Of a stretch of DNA of 64,000 bases, positions 33,544-44,979 are shown piece after piece. Source of the DNA: Anaeramoeba flamelloides (taxonomy: Eukaryota > Metamonada > Anaeramoebidae); the NCBI GenBank assembly GCA_027625915.1, contig JANTQA010000015.1:12733702-12797701 (forward strand), written 5' to 3'. The notes beneath the pieces are model-generated. The model was not told the DNA's origin and did not search any database. It saw only the letters and a program-made list of their open reading frames with translations. Within the stretch, counting starts at the first letter, position 1; the number at the start of each line of letters is the position of its first letter. Made by a program: the position numbers and the translations under genes.

Positions 33544-34249
33544 TAAACTCTGTTTCAGTCAAAGGGGCCCAACGTTTTTTTCAAATATCAATTATATAAA
33601 ATAATTGACCTTTGAAGAACAAATAAGAAATAAACAGAATAATATACCTCGAAGAAATGTTGATACATGTCTGAAAGAATATTAATAAATCAATAGCTTT
33701 TCTTAAAAATTGAAAAACTCAAATTCTTAGGGCCCTATTGAGAAAAACAACGATGTTTGTTTTGAACTTCTACTGGTATTTGAATAATAAATATCAAACA
33801 TTTTTCACTTCATTTTCCATACTTTTCTTTTAGAAATTAAGCCCTCAAACAAAGTTTGTTGGTATTTGTGGTCTCTATTTGAAAAAGGAAATGAAAATGA
33901 AGTGAAAATTTTTCACATTTATTAAACAAATATCAAGATCAAAGATCAAATTGAATTCCAATAGAAATCAATATGATTTCTCAACAATCTTTACATGGTT
34001 TCAATGACCTTAGAATAACACGTTTTTACCAAGTGACTATTGATCTTGCAATAAAAAATTTTTTGCAAATGAATGACGTTTTTAAAAAAAAAATCGAAAA
34101 AAAAAAAAAAAAATGTGTAGAAATGTGAAAAAATGATTTCAATTTTGAAAATTTCCAAAATAAAATTTTTCTTCTAATATCTATGCAAACCCTTTAAACA
34201 CGTGTATTATACCATTACAACTGGGCCCCTTTGACTGAAAAATAGTTTA
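33544..34249 (-). mobile_element. GGGCCC-ended MITE, copy 1
   Basis: The ends TAAACTCTGTTTCAGTCAAA and, in complement, TAAACTATTTTTCAGTCAAA are followed by GGGGCCCA on both sides, an unusually GC-rich end for this genome. The 706-bp element matches 47069-47773 in the opposite orientation. It has TA at both ends. The middle holds an imperfect inverted repeat around TACTGGTATTTGAAT. It has no coding capacity. Confidence 0.88.
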
Positions 34250-34622
34250 ATTATTTCAAAAGTTGAAAAATGTAAATATATTTTGCGAAATTACCAACAA
34301 GAAAAGATTTCTGTTAAAAGGTTAAAAACAAAATATTGAAAAGTTTGAATTTTGAAAGTTTTGAAGAAGTCAGTATTGAAATTTCCGTTCCAAGAAATGT
34401 TTTGAACAGTAGTTTTGAAATATCTTTGATAACAATGAAAATTTTTAAAGTTAACCAAAGGATCTGCATGATTTGTGGGTTTTTAAAAAGATTTGTATTC
34501 TTTTTTCTTTAACACTTTCTTTTCTACAAAAATCATTTTTTCAACAGAATTTCTCCCTTTCTTAAATTTCATATTTATTTACAATTCTCTCTGTTTACTC
34601 ATTCTAAACATTAACCAAAAAG
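34250..34622. other. non-coding DNA upstream of the B-box fragment
   Basis: No gene or repeat was recognised. It may include the promoter of the fragment at 34623. Confidence 0.4.
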
Positions 34623-34820
34623 ATGAATACTAACTACCCAATTCAGTCAAAAATTGAAAACTCAGGTGGAGAAACAGAAGAAACAATTTGGTGTGATGTT
34701 TGCCTTGAAGATAATCAAAAGATTGAGGCCCTCAGTTTATTGCCAAGACTGCGAAAAAAACCAATGTGAAAATTGTGACCTAATACACAAAATCAGAAGA
34801 TATATCAAACATCTTCGAAC
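34623..34820 (+). pseudogene. N-terminal fragment with a B-box-like zinc motif
   Basis: An ATG at 34623 opens a frame reading NTNYPIQSKIENSGGETEE and then IWCDVCLEDNQKIEA. The motif continues one frame away as YCQDCEKNQCENCDLIHK. Together they show the C-x2-C..C-x2-C..C-x2-C..H pattern of a B-box-type zinc finger. A shift of one base near 34735 separates the halves, and the frame then runs into T-rich sequence after QPS, possibly at an intron. Nothing downstream continues the protein, so I call it a broken gene start. Confidence 0.55.
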
Positions 34821-35144
34821 AGATCCTCAACCAAGTTTGTTTTTCAATTTTTTTATTTACAATCCTTATTAAAATTGAAAAAAACCCAATTGTATTTAAT
34901 TTGATTGCGATTATTAAAACAACAAAATATTTCAACAACTTTTCAATCTTTTTTAATTTCATAATTCAATTTATTTAGCTTCTTTTGTTTTTTGTCCTTC
35001 AAAATATAATAATTTTATATTTGGTTTTTTAATCGTAACTTGTTTTTGTTAGTAATAAAGAACAAAAAATATTTAAAAAAGTGTGTTGAGGATCTCTCTT
35101 GTTTTTTTTTCAATTTTCGCAATTTAATTTTATTTAACCAAAAA

Positions 35145-35470
35145 CGCCTGAGCAATTCAGACAAATAGTCTCAACACAATTTTATTCAGATCTCATTTAA
35201 AATGCAAAGCCGGATCTTTAAAATATACTCCAATTTAGAAACAAAAAATCCAATTATTAAATGAAAATTTTACAAAAAGAAGTTGATATTTTTGAGAAAA
35301 GATAAACCCAAACATCTTGCTAAGAGAAGTAAAAATGGAATTGAAAAATAACCACGAGATTTTCTAACTTTAAAAATGACGATCATTTCAAACATTTTCA
35401 ATAAACAACCTCTAACTTTAAAAGATCGCATTGTCGATTTGTTTTGTACTTTGGGTATTGCAGAAATTGT
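35145..35470 (+). repeat. degraded copy of a GGACTACG-family end
   Basis: TCTCAACACAATTTTATTC, TCTCATTTAAAATG and CTCCAATTTAG follow the same order as 6850-6930. The terminal bases and TTAA are lost. A following patch up to 35600 has GGTTCCTTTGGTTCC repeats. Confidence 0.45.
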
Positions 35471-35774
35471 TCCAATGCCTTCAGAAATCAGAATATAATC
35501 CGAACAAAGGAGTAGTGGTTTTCCCTTTGCTTTTTTTATTTGTTTTTGGTTAATTTGGACACTTTGGTTCTTTTTGGTTCCTTTGGTTCCTTTGGTTATT
35601 ATTTTGAACAGAATATCCAATACTAAATACCCACGAAACATTTGTTTTCTTTTAATTTGCCAATTTTTTTTTGTTTGGATTGTTTCTCTGAAAAATCCCA
35701 ATTGTTAGTTGGATGAAAATTTTGTACTGAGGGTTCGTTAGGGAAAACTTTGAGGAATTTGACATTAATTGATC

Positions 35775-35955
35775 TACTGGTATTTGAATTATTAAATTGG
35801 AAAAAATTTTAACTTTCTTTTCCATATTATTCTTTAATAAATTGAGTTCTCAAAGAAGTAGGTTGGGGTTTTTCGATTTCTAATTTTAAAAGGAAATCGA
35901 AAATGAAGTGAAAATTTTTCCCTTTTTTAATTCAAATACCAGTATTTTAAAAATT
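35775..35955. repeat. inverted repeat related to the GGGCCC MITE core
   Basis: CTACTGGTATTTGAATTATT at the left and the complement AATTCAAATACCAGTA at the right enclose sequence similar to 33768-33950. It lacks the GGGCCC ends, so it is a core-only relic. Confidence 0.5.
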
Positions 35956-36322
35956 AATTTTGCATCAATCAGTCAGTATTTTGTTAATTTAAAAATATAA
36001 AATTTTAATAGGCCTCAAAATAACTTTATAAAAAATAATCAATCAATTTTTTTTTAAAAAAAAAATGTGGATTTTGATTCGGATGATTTAATAATACCAA
36101 ATACTTTGTCCAATTTTTAAGTAAAAAATAAACCAACCCAGAAATTAACAGCAGTTATTTGGTTTTTTGGGATCAAAATAAACTATTTTTCTTAAATTTT
36201 GACTCACTTTATAATGTTAATGGGAGATGTTTTGAGGGTTTATTCCAGTATTCTTAACAAAAATTATATTTTCAAATTTTTGGATCAGAATCATTTTTTC
36301 TAATTTTGCAAATTTTTCTTTT

Positions 36323-36356
<34 letters not shown>

Positions 36357-37438
36357 CTTTTTTTTGTTTTTTTTTAAAAAGATCATGTGGAAAAAAAAAG
36401 AGATCTTCGAAAAGACAAATAATCACTAAGAAAATTTCGACTATGTAATGTCTTTGAAAATGGATTTAATTATTCATAAAAAATATTGTTGTTCAACTTT
36501 TTTTCAGTTGAAGTTCAGTAATAAAAAATGGGTAATACTCATTTCAAAAATTGTGACTCACTTTTTTTTAGTTTTTGGTTTTATTTTTTTTTAATTTTTA
36601 ATATATCAGGCTTTTATAAATTTATAATGACTTAAAAGTGAATTACAAATCATATTGAGTTATTAATTGTTCTTGAATACTAAAGGATAATTTTTTTTTT
36701 TCAATTTATTATTTCAGGTGAGTCACAATTTTTGAAAAAGAGTTTATTTGTAATATTTTTTTTGAATATGATTTTAATCATATGAAGAAAAAAGATTGAA
36801 GATATTTTGATCCAAACAAAAAACCAAAGGGCTATTTTTATTATTTGAAAATTTAAAAAAAACAAAATAAAAAAAAATAAAATGTTCTCTTTGAGATTTA
36901 TTTTTGTTTCTCTTTCAATCCCTTTTCTTTATATTTTACTTTCTTTTTCTCTTCTTTCTGTTCTTTGTTTTTCTTCTTTTCTTTCTTTTATTACTATTTC
37001 TTTTCTTTCTTTTATTACATTTTCAATTTTTCTTTCTTTTTCTTTTTCTGTTTTTTTTGAATTTTTGTGAAAGTTTTATTTTTCTTGTGGATCAAAATAT
37101 TGTACCAGTGTTTCGTCTGAGACTACTTCTTCATCCAGTCTTCATTTCCTTCCTTAAAATGATCAAATTCATAGAAGGTCTTTTCGTTCCAGTTGTACCA
37201 TTCAAAAAAAATGGAAAACGAAGAAAATTGATATTTTTATTAAAAAAAAAAACTCAACAGAAAAATTTGAAGATATTTTCGAAAAGTAGTAAATAGAATT
37301 ATTTACTATGTTTCTATTTACACTCTTAACAAACAAAAAAAATAAAATTTTGATAAAATGTCTCTAATTTAAAACTTCAAAAAAACTCTATTTCAAATAA
37401 CTCATACTATCCACCGAACTTTATTTGAAAGGTTATTT
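35956..37438. other. low-complexity DNA with long T-runs
   Basis: A T-run of about 40 lies at 36320-36365, and a CTTT/TTTC-rich tract at 36880-37070 makes Phe-rich plus frames and Lys/Glu-rich minus frames. The frame 36904-37296 ends in a less repetitive part (IVPVFRLRLLLHPVFISFLK) but has no recognisable domain. I see no gene that I can support. Confidence 0.5.
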
Positions 37439-37440
37439 TA

Positions 37441-37637
37441 CAGTCAGTTTCACTTTTAAGGCACAAACATTCAACGAAATTTAAGGTACAAAAAAAATCT
37501 CAAATTAAGGCACAAAATTCAAATTCTAGTAAAAATAAATTGTAAAAATTAAAATTACAAATTTTGTGCCTTAATTTGAGATTTTTTTGTGCCTTAAATT
37601 TCGTTGAAAGTTTGTGCCTTAAAAGTGAAACTGACTG
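37441..37637. mobile_element. CAGTCAG MITE, copy 5
   Basis: This 197-bp palindrome with TA on both sides (37439-37440 and 37638-37639) lies 18 bp from copy 6. Confidence 0.9.
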
Positions 37638-37655
37638 TAAAAAAATTTTAAATTA

Positions 37656-37851
37656 CAGTCAGTTTCACTTTTAAGACACAAACTTCAACGAAAATATAAA
37701 TCACAATAAAAATTTCAAATTAAGGCACAAAATTCATATTCTAGTAAAATAATTTGTAAAAATAACAATTAAAAATTCTGTGCCTTAATTAGAGATTTTT
37801 TTGTACCTTAAATTTCGTTGAAAGTTTGTGCTTTAAAAGTGGAACTGACTG
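37656..37851. mobile_element. CAGTCAG MITE, copy 6
   Basis: This 196-bp palindrome with TA on both sides (37654-37655 and 37852-37853) is slightly more diverged than copy 5, so the pair arose by separate insertions and not by a tandem duplication. Confidence 0.88.
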
Positions 37852-37853
37852 TA

Positions 37854-38698
37854 GTAAGATTTTTGTTCTTCTTTTTCCATAAATATCAATTTTTTTGGAT
37901 TTTGGTTTTAATATGAAATGAAGTTTTATTATTATTATTTTAATTTTTCCAATTGTTTAATATTATTACAATCAAAGTAAATGAAATATGAATAATAAAT
38001 TTTTATTATTTCATATTAAAGTTTGAGCACAAAGTTGCTCATAAATAATTTTAATTGGTGTTAATATTAAATATTTATTTTAGGGTTTACCATTTGTGTT
38101 TTTTACGATCACTTGAATATTAATTTCAATGTTCACCTTGAAGTTTATTATTATCATAAAAAATTAATATTTTAATTGGAAATTTTAAATTTTTTTCAAT
38201 TTCGGTTTTAAAATCGAAATATATATATATATATCAATTTCAAACCTAATGCGCATTATTTAACTTGTTTTAATTTTAATTTTCATTAAACTTTCTAAAA
38301 AACTCCAATCAATTGAAATGAACTATTGTTATTTTGGACTCAAATCTTTTTGTATTGTCTTTAATATCCAAGATCCCTTACAAACATGGAATCTTTTAAA
38401 AATAATTTCAAAAAAGTTTTTTTTAAAAAAAAACGGAAAAGTTATTTACGAATTTTTTCATACAGGTATTCTTGAGTTTTGGTGTTGAAACCTTACTTTA
38501 GTTTTAACAGATCTTTAAGTTGAAAGAAAGTTTAATGAAAATTAAAATTAAAAGAAAAGTTAAATCGTGCTCACCATGTTTGAAATTGCTGTATTTATGT
38601 CGATTATTTAATATATAATTTTTTATATTTTTTGTTTTAATTGTGAATAATTTTATATTTTTTTAATAACATTTATAACAATATTTAAAAAATCTAAT
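37854..38698. other. non-coding AT-rich DNA
   Basis: An AT dinucleotide run lies at 38218-38234. No gene was recognised. Confidence 0.5.
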
Positions 38699-38702
38699 TT
38701 AA

Positions 38703-39912
38703 GGGGGTAAGTACATTTTTCATTTTTTGAGTGCCACCATTTATGTGGAACTGAATTATTCAAATCATTTCTTTAGCCACACACATTGATATTTTCATAA
38801 ATACTAGAGTGGAATATATCCTAGTATAAGATATTTTCATACCAACAAAAAAAAAAGGAAATCAAAAAAATGAAAAAACCGATCAAAAAAAAAAAATAAA
38901 TAAAAATCATTTATTACATGATCTTATCTATAAAAGTTTACACAATTATTTATTCTTTATTTGGTTTTATTTTTAATTCTTTATGAAAATAAATATGTTT
39001 GGAAAATTTTTGAAAAACAAATTACTGTTTATTTCGAAAGAATTTCCAAAATGAATTCTGAATTCCTATTTTCATTTATGTCATCTAATTCTAGTTTTGG
39101 TTCAGAAAATAAGAGACTGTTTTTATTTCTTCTTGAAAATGAGGGTTTATTGGTCAAATTCGATTGATTTTATAATTATTTATTTTCCATTTAAATGAAA
39201 ACTCAAAAAAATTCTGAATCTGATTGAAATTTGTTATTGAATTTTTAAATTATTTTGATTTGAATCTTTTGTAACTGTTTTTTTATTCCAAGAATTCAAC
39301 TCCTTTAATTTAATTTTTGAAATAGTCTTCCTTGTTTTGGCTTGGTTTGATAAAAATATTTTAAAAAAGAATTTTGAAAGCAAATTTGTCACAAAAGATT
39401 TTTTAAAATAATAATAAATAGTAATGGGGTGAGAAATTCAAGGAAAAAAATAGTTTGTATTCATACAAACTAAGAAGATAAAGAAAACATATCTTCGAAA
39501 ATAGGCTTTTATCGATTTTTTTTTTTTTTCTGAATTTCTTGATTTCAACAAATTTATTTTGAATGGTGATCTTTCGTGTTTGGTCTTCTAAAAGAAAAGA
39601 TTTGTTTCAAATTCGCACCTTTTCGGGTATATTTTTTTGAGTTAACTCTTTTATTAATTTCATTCATTCGTCTAAACACATCTCTAGATCCAAAACAAAA
39701 TTTAATAAAACCAAAAATTTCATCAAAAAAAATGTTCAAAAAATTGAAAAAATTTAGATTCAACTCTGAATTACTTTGATTCTTTTCACAAATAGACTAG
39801 TGAATGGTGGTTTGGTTTTAAAGTTACAATATATGGTGGCACTCAAAAAAATATTTTTCCAGTAATGTTAACACAATTAAAATTTTTCAAAATAGAAAAA
39901 TTTACTTCTACC
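38703..39912. mobile_element. TTAA-flanked element, GGGGGTAAGTAC family, copy 2
   Basis: This 1210-bp copy is collinear with 16378-17579, with TTAA at 38699-38702 and 39913-39916. The ends are GGGGGTAAGTACATTTTTC and the complement of GGTAGAAGTAAATTTTTC. Both copies have the same layout, including TATCCTAGTATAAGATATTT near the left end. Confidence 0.88.
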
Positions 39913-39916
39913 TTAA

Positions 39917-40690
39917 AAGAAAATTTTTTTTTTAAAAAAAAAAAAACCAAAATTAGACAATTTTGCAAATTTATCTCAACATTGTTATATTTTGAGTTTC
40001 TACCATTCGTAAAATTTGCCTAGACCTGTGAATGTATTTATTTTACGTGAAATCAAAATATTTTTAAAAAATAATTGATATTATAATACAGACAAGTTGT
40101 TTTTTAATAGAAAACCCAAATAAAATTAGTTGATATTATCTAACTATTTGATCAATCAATATTTAATTAATAAAGTTACTACAAATCTCTCAGAAAGATT
40201 TTTCTTTGTTTCCATACTCCCAAATTATCTAAAAAATTTCAATTTTTAAAATTATTTATTTTTTATATTGAGTCATTTATATAAATGAGAAATAATTGTT
40301 AAGATTTTAATTGGTTATTAACTATAGTTAATGATTTCAAAAAGATAAATATTTTTTATTTATGATTATTTTAATCAAATATATAATTGTAAGTTGTAAA
40401 AAAGTTGAATTGGAGATCATTTTAATCAAGATTTTTTTTTAAATTTTTTAATCTTAAAATTTCGATCTTATTTTGATCACATTTTGTTTTATATATTTTA
40501 AAAATTTCATTTAAATATATGGCTTTAGTAAAAAATAAAATTTTTTATTAAATTTTAAATCCAATTTTTGATTTTGTGGATTATTCTGATTTTTCAATTT
40601 AATTAATTACAATTATTTATATTTATATTATACTCTTATTTTAGATTTTTCTAAAAAATTTTTAAAATTAAACTTTAACATCTCTTATAA

Positions 40691-40729
<39 letters not shown>
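39917..40729. other. AT-rich DNA with a TA microsatellite before an exon
   Basis: No gene was recognised. A TA run (40695-40728) directly precedes TTCAG at 40728-40732, which could be the 3' splice site of the B-box exon. Confidence 0.5.
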
Positions 40730-40731
<2 letters not shown>

Positions 40732-40732
40732 G

Positions 40733-41258
40733 ATAATAATAGAACTGAAAAATGCCCAATTCATCAAAACAATAAACTTTCCAGATACTGTAAAAATTGC
40801 CAAAAAGTAATTTGTGACAAATGTGTCTTTGATCATACAAATCATGAAACAATTGCATTTGATCAGCCAATGGATTTTTATAAAGAATTAATCAATGAAC
40901 AAAAAAAATGAACTAAAAATCATTTTGAAAGAATCAATGAGAAATTTGGACAATTAAATTATTCAGAAAAGAAGATTAAATCTAAATAAATCAAAATTTC
41001 AAGGGAAATATCAGAATTTTATTTGAATCAAAAAAGTTATTAGATTTACTTGAACAAAATGAAATAAAATTAGCCAATGATTTTTTTTTGAACATTTTTC
41101 AAAAAGTATGAACATAGAAAAACAAACAATCAATGATTTAAAATATTCAACAGAAACTCTACTAAAATAATTTAACAAATTAGAAAGCAATATAAATCAA
41201 TCAAATTCATTTGGGTTTTTTAAATTATTTTTTCAAATAAAATTAACCAAAAGTTTGA
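40733..41258 (+). pseudogene. B-box zinc finger and coiled-coil region (TRIM-like), broken
   Basis: After TTCAG the frame reads RTEKCPIHQNNKLSRYCKNC, then QKVICDKCVFDHTNHETI, a complete B-box with C-x2-H, C-x2-C, C-x2-C and H-x2-H ligands. Helical sequence follows (MDFYKELINEQKK), then stops at about 40910 and 40987. Further coiled-coil-like pieces (KLLDLLEQNEIKLAND; NIEKQTINDLKYSTETLLK) are in other frames up to 41258. The order B-box then coiled coil is that of TRIM-like scaffold or ubiquitin-ligase proteins, but no RING was seen. The multiple breaks suggest a pseudogene. Confidence 0.65.
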
Positions 41259-41400
41259 ATTTTTAATCTTTCTTTGGATTTCTTTGATTTTTTTTTAAAT
41301 TTTTTAAATGAATCTTTTGAATTTTTGTTTTTTTAATTCTAATTTTTTTATTTTTTATTTAATATTACAGATTAAATTTTATTGTTTTTTATTCAAAATT

Positions 41401-41406
<6 letters not shown>

Positions 41407-41432
<26 letters not shown>
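41407..41432. repeat. TA microsatellite before the second B-box region
   Basis: A TA run ends in TATAAG, directly before sequence that reads as protein. As at 40.7 kb, the dinucleotide run could lie in an intron just upstream of an acceptor. Confidence 0.7.
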
Positions 41433-41433
<1 letters not shown>

Positions 41434-41960
41434 AGATCAAGAAAAAACAAAATCAGAATTCCCAAGATTATGTAATCAACACAAAAATAAAGCCTTATGA
41501 TTTTTTTTGCATTGATCATAAACAATTATTATGTAGCCATTGTCTAACTCTTAATCATTGAAATTGCAATCAAGTAGCAAATCTCAAAGAAGGTTATGAA
41601 AAAATCCAAAATGAATTACAAGAATTAATCAAGGTAATAAATTCAATTAATAAGAAAAAACAAAAATTTGTTCAATAAATTCAAAATGAAAAAATCAATT
41701 CCTTAAAAGATAAACAAATAAATATTGAATTGGTCAAAAAAAAATATCAAAAATTAAATGAATTAACCCAATATCAATTCAAAAAGATGAATGAAGAAAT
41801 ATCAATTCAACAAAATGAAAAATATTTGAAATTAAATAAACAATCAATGAAAATGCAAAAAGAAATTGAAGAATTTTATGAATCTGAAATGATAATAAAA
41901 GAAATTGAAATTTGTAAAAAATATAATGATTATCAACAAATATTGAAAAATTTTTTTTAA
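41433..41960 (+). pseudogene. second B-box and long coiled coil (TRIM-like), broken
   Basis: FPRLCNQHKNKAL, then FFCIDHKQLLCSHCLTLNH, gives a B-box type 2 pattern (C-x2-H, C-x2-H, C-x2-C, H), with a one-base shift in a T-run and an in-frame TGA after LNH. A long helical stretch follows (EGYEKIQNELQELIKVINS), and 41730-41960 is an open 76-codon coiled coil (QYQFKKMNEEISIQQNEKYL). Together with the 40.7-kb region this looks like one gene with two B-boxes and a coiled coil, now broken. No C-terminal domain was recognised; a patch at 42050-42165 (NLKNWKLNLPFDLKK) may be a further exon. Confidence 0.6.
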
Positions 41961-42239
41961 TTGAAAAAATTATTGTCAATTTTGAAGAAAAATGAGAAGA
42001 ATAAATTAATTTGTAATTTAAAAATTTAATAAAATAAATATAATTTCAAATTATTTATGGCACAATTTGAAAAATTGGAAATTAAATTTACCTTTTGATC
42101 TCAAAAAAACCCAAATCAATTTGCCTAATGAAATCCAATTAGAAAACAAATTGAAATTTTATTTTTTTTTTTTTTTGGATTTTTTTTTTTTTTTTTAATT
42201 TTTTAGATTTTTAAAAATTTTTTTTACTCTCAGTAACCA

Positions 42240-44565
42240 ATGAATAACGATAAAATACAAAAAATTTTTCTCAAAAACTTACCAAGTAAATACTCAATTG
42301 ATAAGCTAGTTGCATTAATTGAAGATAAGACAAATTGTTCCCCAAATATTGGAATTATCAAAAACAAAAAAAATCCGAACAACGGATTATTTATTATAAC
42401 GCCATTATCGAAAGAAAATGAAGCAATAATAAAACAAAACTTATGTGATAATTTCTATTTTGAACAACGACAAATACTAGTATCAGAATACGATAAAGAA
42501 TACAAATATAAAAAAAAATTATTTACAAAAAAAAAAAGAAAAAAAAACAAAAACAAAAAAACAACACAATTAATAACGAAAACCAAAGGGAATCAAAATT
42601 TCAGGAAAATGAAAATAATTCCCAAAACAGACACTTTGAAAGCTCTCAAACCCACCACACAAAAAAAAAAAAGATGAAGAAGAAAAAAAAAAAAAAAAAA
42701 AAACATAGAAAAAAAAAAAAAAAATTATTACAATACTAAAAATGCAAAAAACGTACCAAAATCACAAAAAAAAATCGAGATACAATATGGAAATTGACCC
42801 CCCAAAGTTTCAAAACCTAAATTGCCAAAACAATACTAAAAATGAAAAAAAAGATCATAAACGATCAAAAATTTCGACACATAGTGGATCTTCAATAAAC
42901 TATGAATTTTTGCCAAATACCATTTTTATGCATAATATCCCCTACCATGCAAATTATTATGATATTGAAAGTTTAATGAAGCCATATATTGAAATCAAAG
43001 AATTAATATTGTTTTTGGACATGTTTAATCGATTTAAAGGAAGTGCAAAGATTATTTTAAGAAAAGAAGAGGAGTATGAAAAAATCTTGAATTATTCGGG
43101 AAAATTAAGTATTTTTAATAGACTGATTTTTTTAAACAAATTCAGAATTAAAAAGAATAATACATCACAAAAAAAGATAAATAATAATGAAAATTTTAAA
43201 CGAAACCAATTTGAATCGAGTAATCAACATGAAGAAAAAAATATCAAAGATATAAAAAATAAAGAATGGTTTGAAAAGAATTTTCTAAACAAAAATAATG
43301 ATAAAAACAACGACAATAAAAATAATAAAAAAAAAGCAGAGCAGAGAATTTTCTACCAACCAAATTGTAATTTTTAATTTACCAAATAATATTCTAAAAG
43401 AAACGTTGCTAAAAAGTTTTTAAAATTATAATCCTGAAAACATTATAATTTTGAATAATAAAAAAAAATAATATAAAATATTCATTCATTACATTTCCAA
43501 ATCAAAAAATGAGAGATGGTGCTTTGAGTTTCAATGGAGTTAGAATTAACAAAAAAAAAATTATTATCAGAAAGCTTTTTTGAAAAAAAATATTAAAGAA
43601 ATAAATAATATTTTAGAAAAAAATAATATTTTAGAAAAAAACAAAATAGCTCCAAATTCAATAGATTTTCTAGAAAAAAGAATTATAAATTTAGAAAATG
43701 AAATTGACAAATTAAAATTAATTATCAAAGATAACAATACCCAACTTTTTAATATACCCTCTGAGAATAAAAATGATAATATTTTTAATCAAAAAAATCC
43801 AGATATTTTGACAAAATCAAATAACGATAATAAATTAAAAAAAAATAACAAAAAAAAAATAAATTAAGTGAAATTGAAATACAAAAAGAAGAAGACAATA
43901 ATAACAACAAATCAAATTGTGAAATCATTTTTAATCAAAAGATTAATAAACCTTCTTTAGAGGATTTTTATATATCAATTGGTCAAACTGTCACAAAAAA
44001 AAAACCGATTCTCAGATCATTTTCTTTTACTAATAATAATTTAAAAATGTTAACCAACTGGAATTTACCAAAAATGAATTTTTTCGAAACAAATTCAAAC
44101 AATATTTTTAAGTTGAGTATAGAAACTGAGAGAGAAATATTCGATTTAATAAAAAATTTCGAGAGAAAAAGAATCAATAAAAATAGATACAAAAAAACAA
44201 AGATATTTTCTTCAATCAATTAATTGAACATAAAAATAATATTATAAATCAAAATTTTGATATTAACAATAATTGTAAAGATCTTATTTTGATAAATGAA
44301 AATAAGGAGAATAATCTAATTCAAAAAAACATAGATTATTTTTTCTCTCAAAAAAAATCAATTAATGAAGTAAATATCCTAAAGGAAAATAACAATTCAA
44401 AAAAAACTAGCCGAAATATTGACCTAATCAGAAAAAAAAAAAAAAAAAAAAAGAAAACTATTTTATGTAAATCAATTTAAAAAAAAAACTAATAAAAGGT
44501 GTAAAAAAAGAACAACATATTTAGAAGGTTATTGTAATTGTCATATCAATCAACTTGATGATTGA
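42240..44565 (+). pseudogene. LINE B ORF1: two RRM-like domains, coiled coil, Cys/His motif
   Basis: The first frame (42240-42677) opens with KIQKIFLKNLPSKYSIDKL and GLFIITPLS, like RNP2 and RNP1 of an RRM, then a Lys-rich tail. The second (42742-43377) has a clearer RRM: TIFMHNIPYHANYYDIESL and FNRFKGSAKIILR. A coiled coil (IINLENEIDKLKLIIKDN, 43580-43867) follows, then Asn/Lys-rich sequence, and last a C..C..C..H motif (LCKSI; KRCKKRTTYLEGYCNCH) at 44466-44565, shared with LINE A. This is an RNA-binding ORF1 layout known from L1-type LINEs. It is split into several frames, many at A-runs. Confidence 0.65.
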
Positions 44566-44979
44566 ATTTAAGAAACAAACTTAACAATTAAAAAATATGA
44601 AATTTTTTAAAATATTAATAAAAATTATTATTTTTATCGATAAATTCAAAACTCAAAACAACTTAAAAAATTTTAAATGGGGTTATACAAATCCAAAAAA
44701 AACCATTTGATTACCCATTAATAATAAATTTAAAAATTTCATCACATTGAATTCAAATTATTAAAAAATAAAATTTTATATTTTTATCTACAAATTTTAC
44801 ATTCAAATAACAATTTTTTCAAAAAAGAAATAAATCAAAAAAAATATATTTAAAGAAATTATTTTTTTTATTACATAAAAAATACACAAATTATGAAAAT
44901 TTTATTTATTTAAATTATTTTTTAATAAAAAAATATTATTTTATATGAATTTGAAAAATGGGAATTATCTAATTTAAAA

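Noticed and set aside
35270-35701. 143-residue minus frame with TKGTKGTKK
   Set aside because: It overlaps a degraded TTAA-element end and GGTTCC repeats; no domain was recognised and the composition is not convincing.
36882-37296. Phe/Leu-rich 'membrane protein' frames
   Set aside because: They come from a CTTT/TTTC low-complexity tract, lack a plausible gene context, and neither frame looks like a real transmembrane family.
40733-41960. Reassigned TGA or TAA codons to keep the B-box gene open
   Set aside because: The breaks include frame shifts as well as stops, and the two intact genes use standard codons, so pseudogene decay or homopolymer error is simpler.
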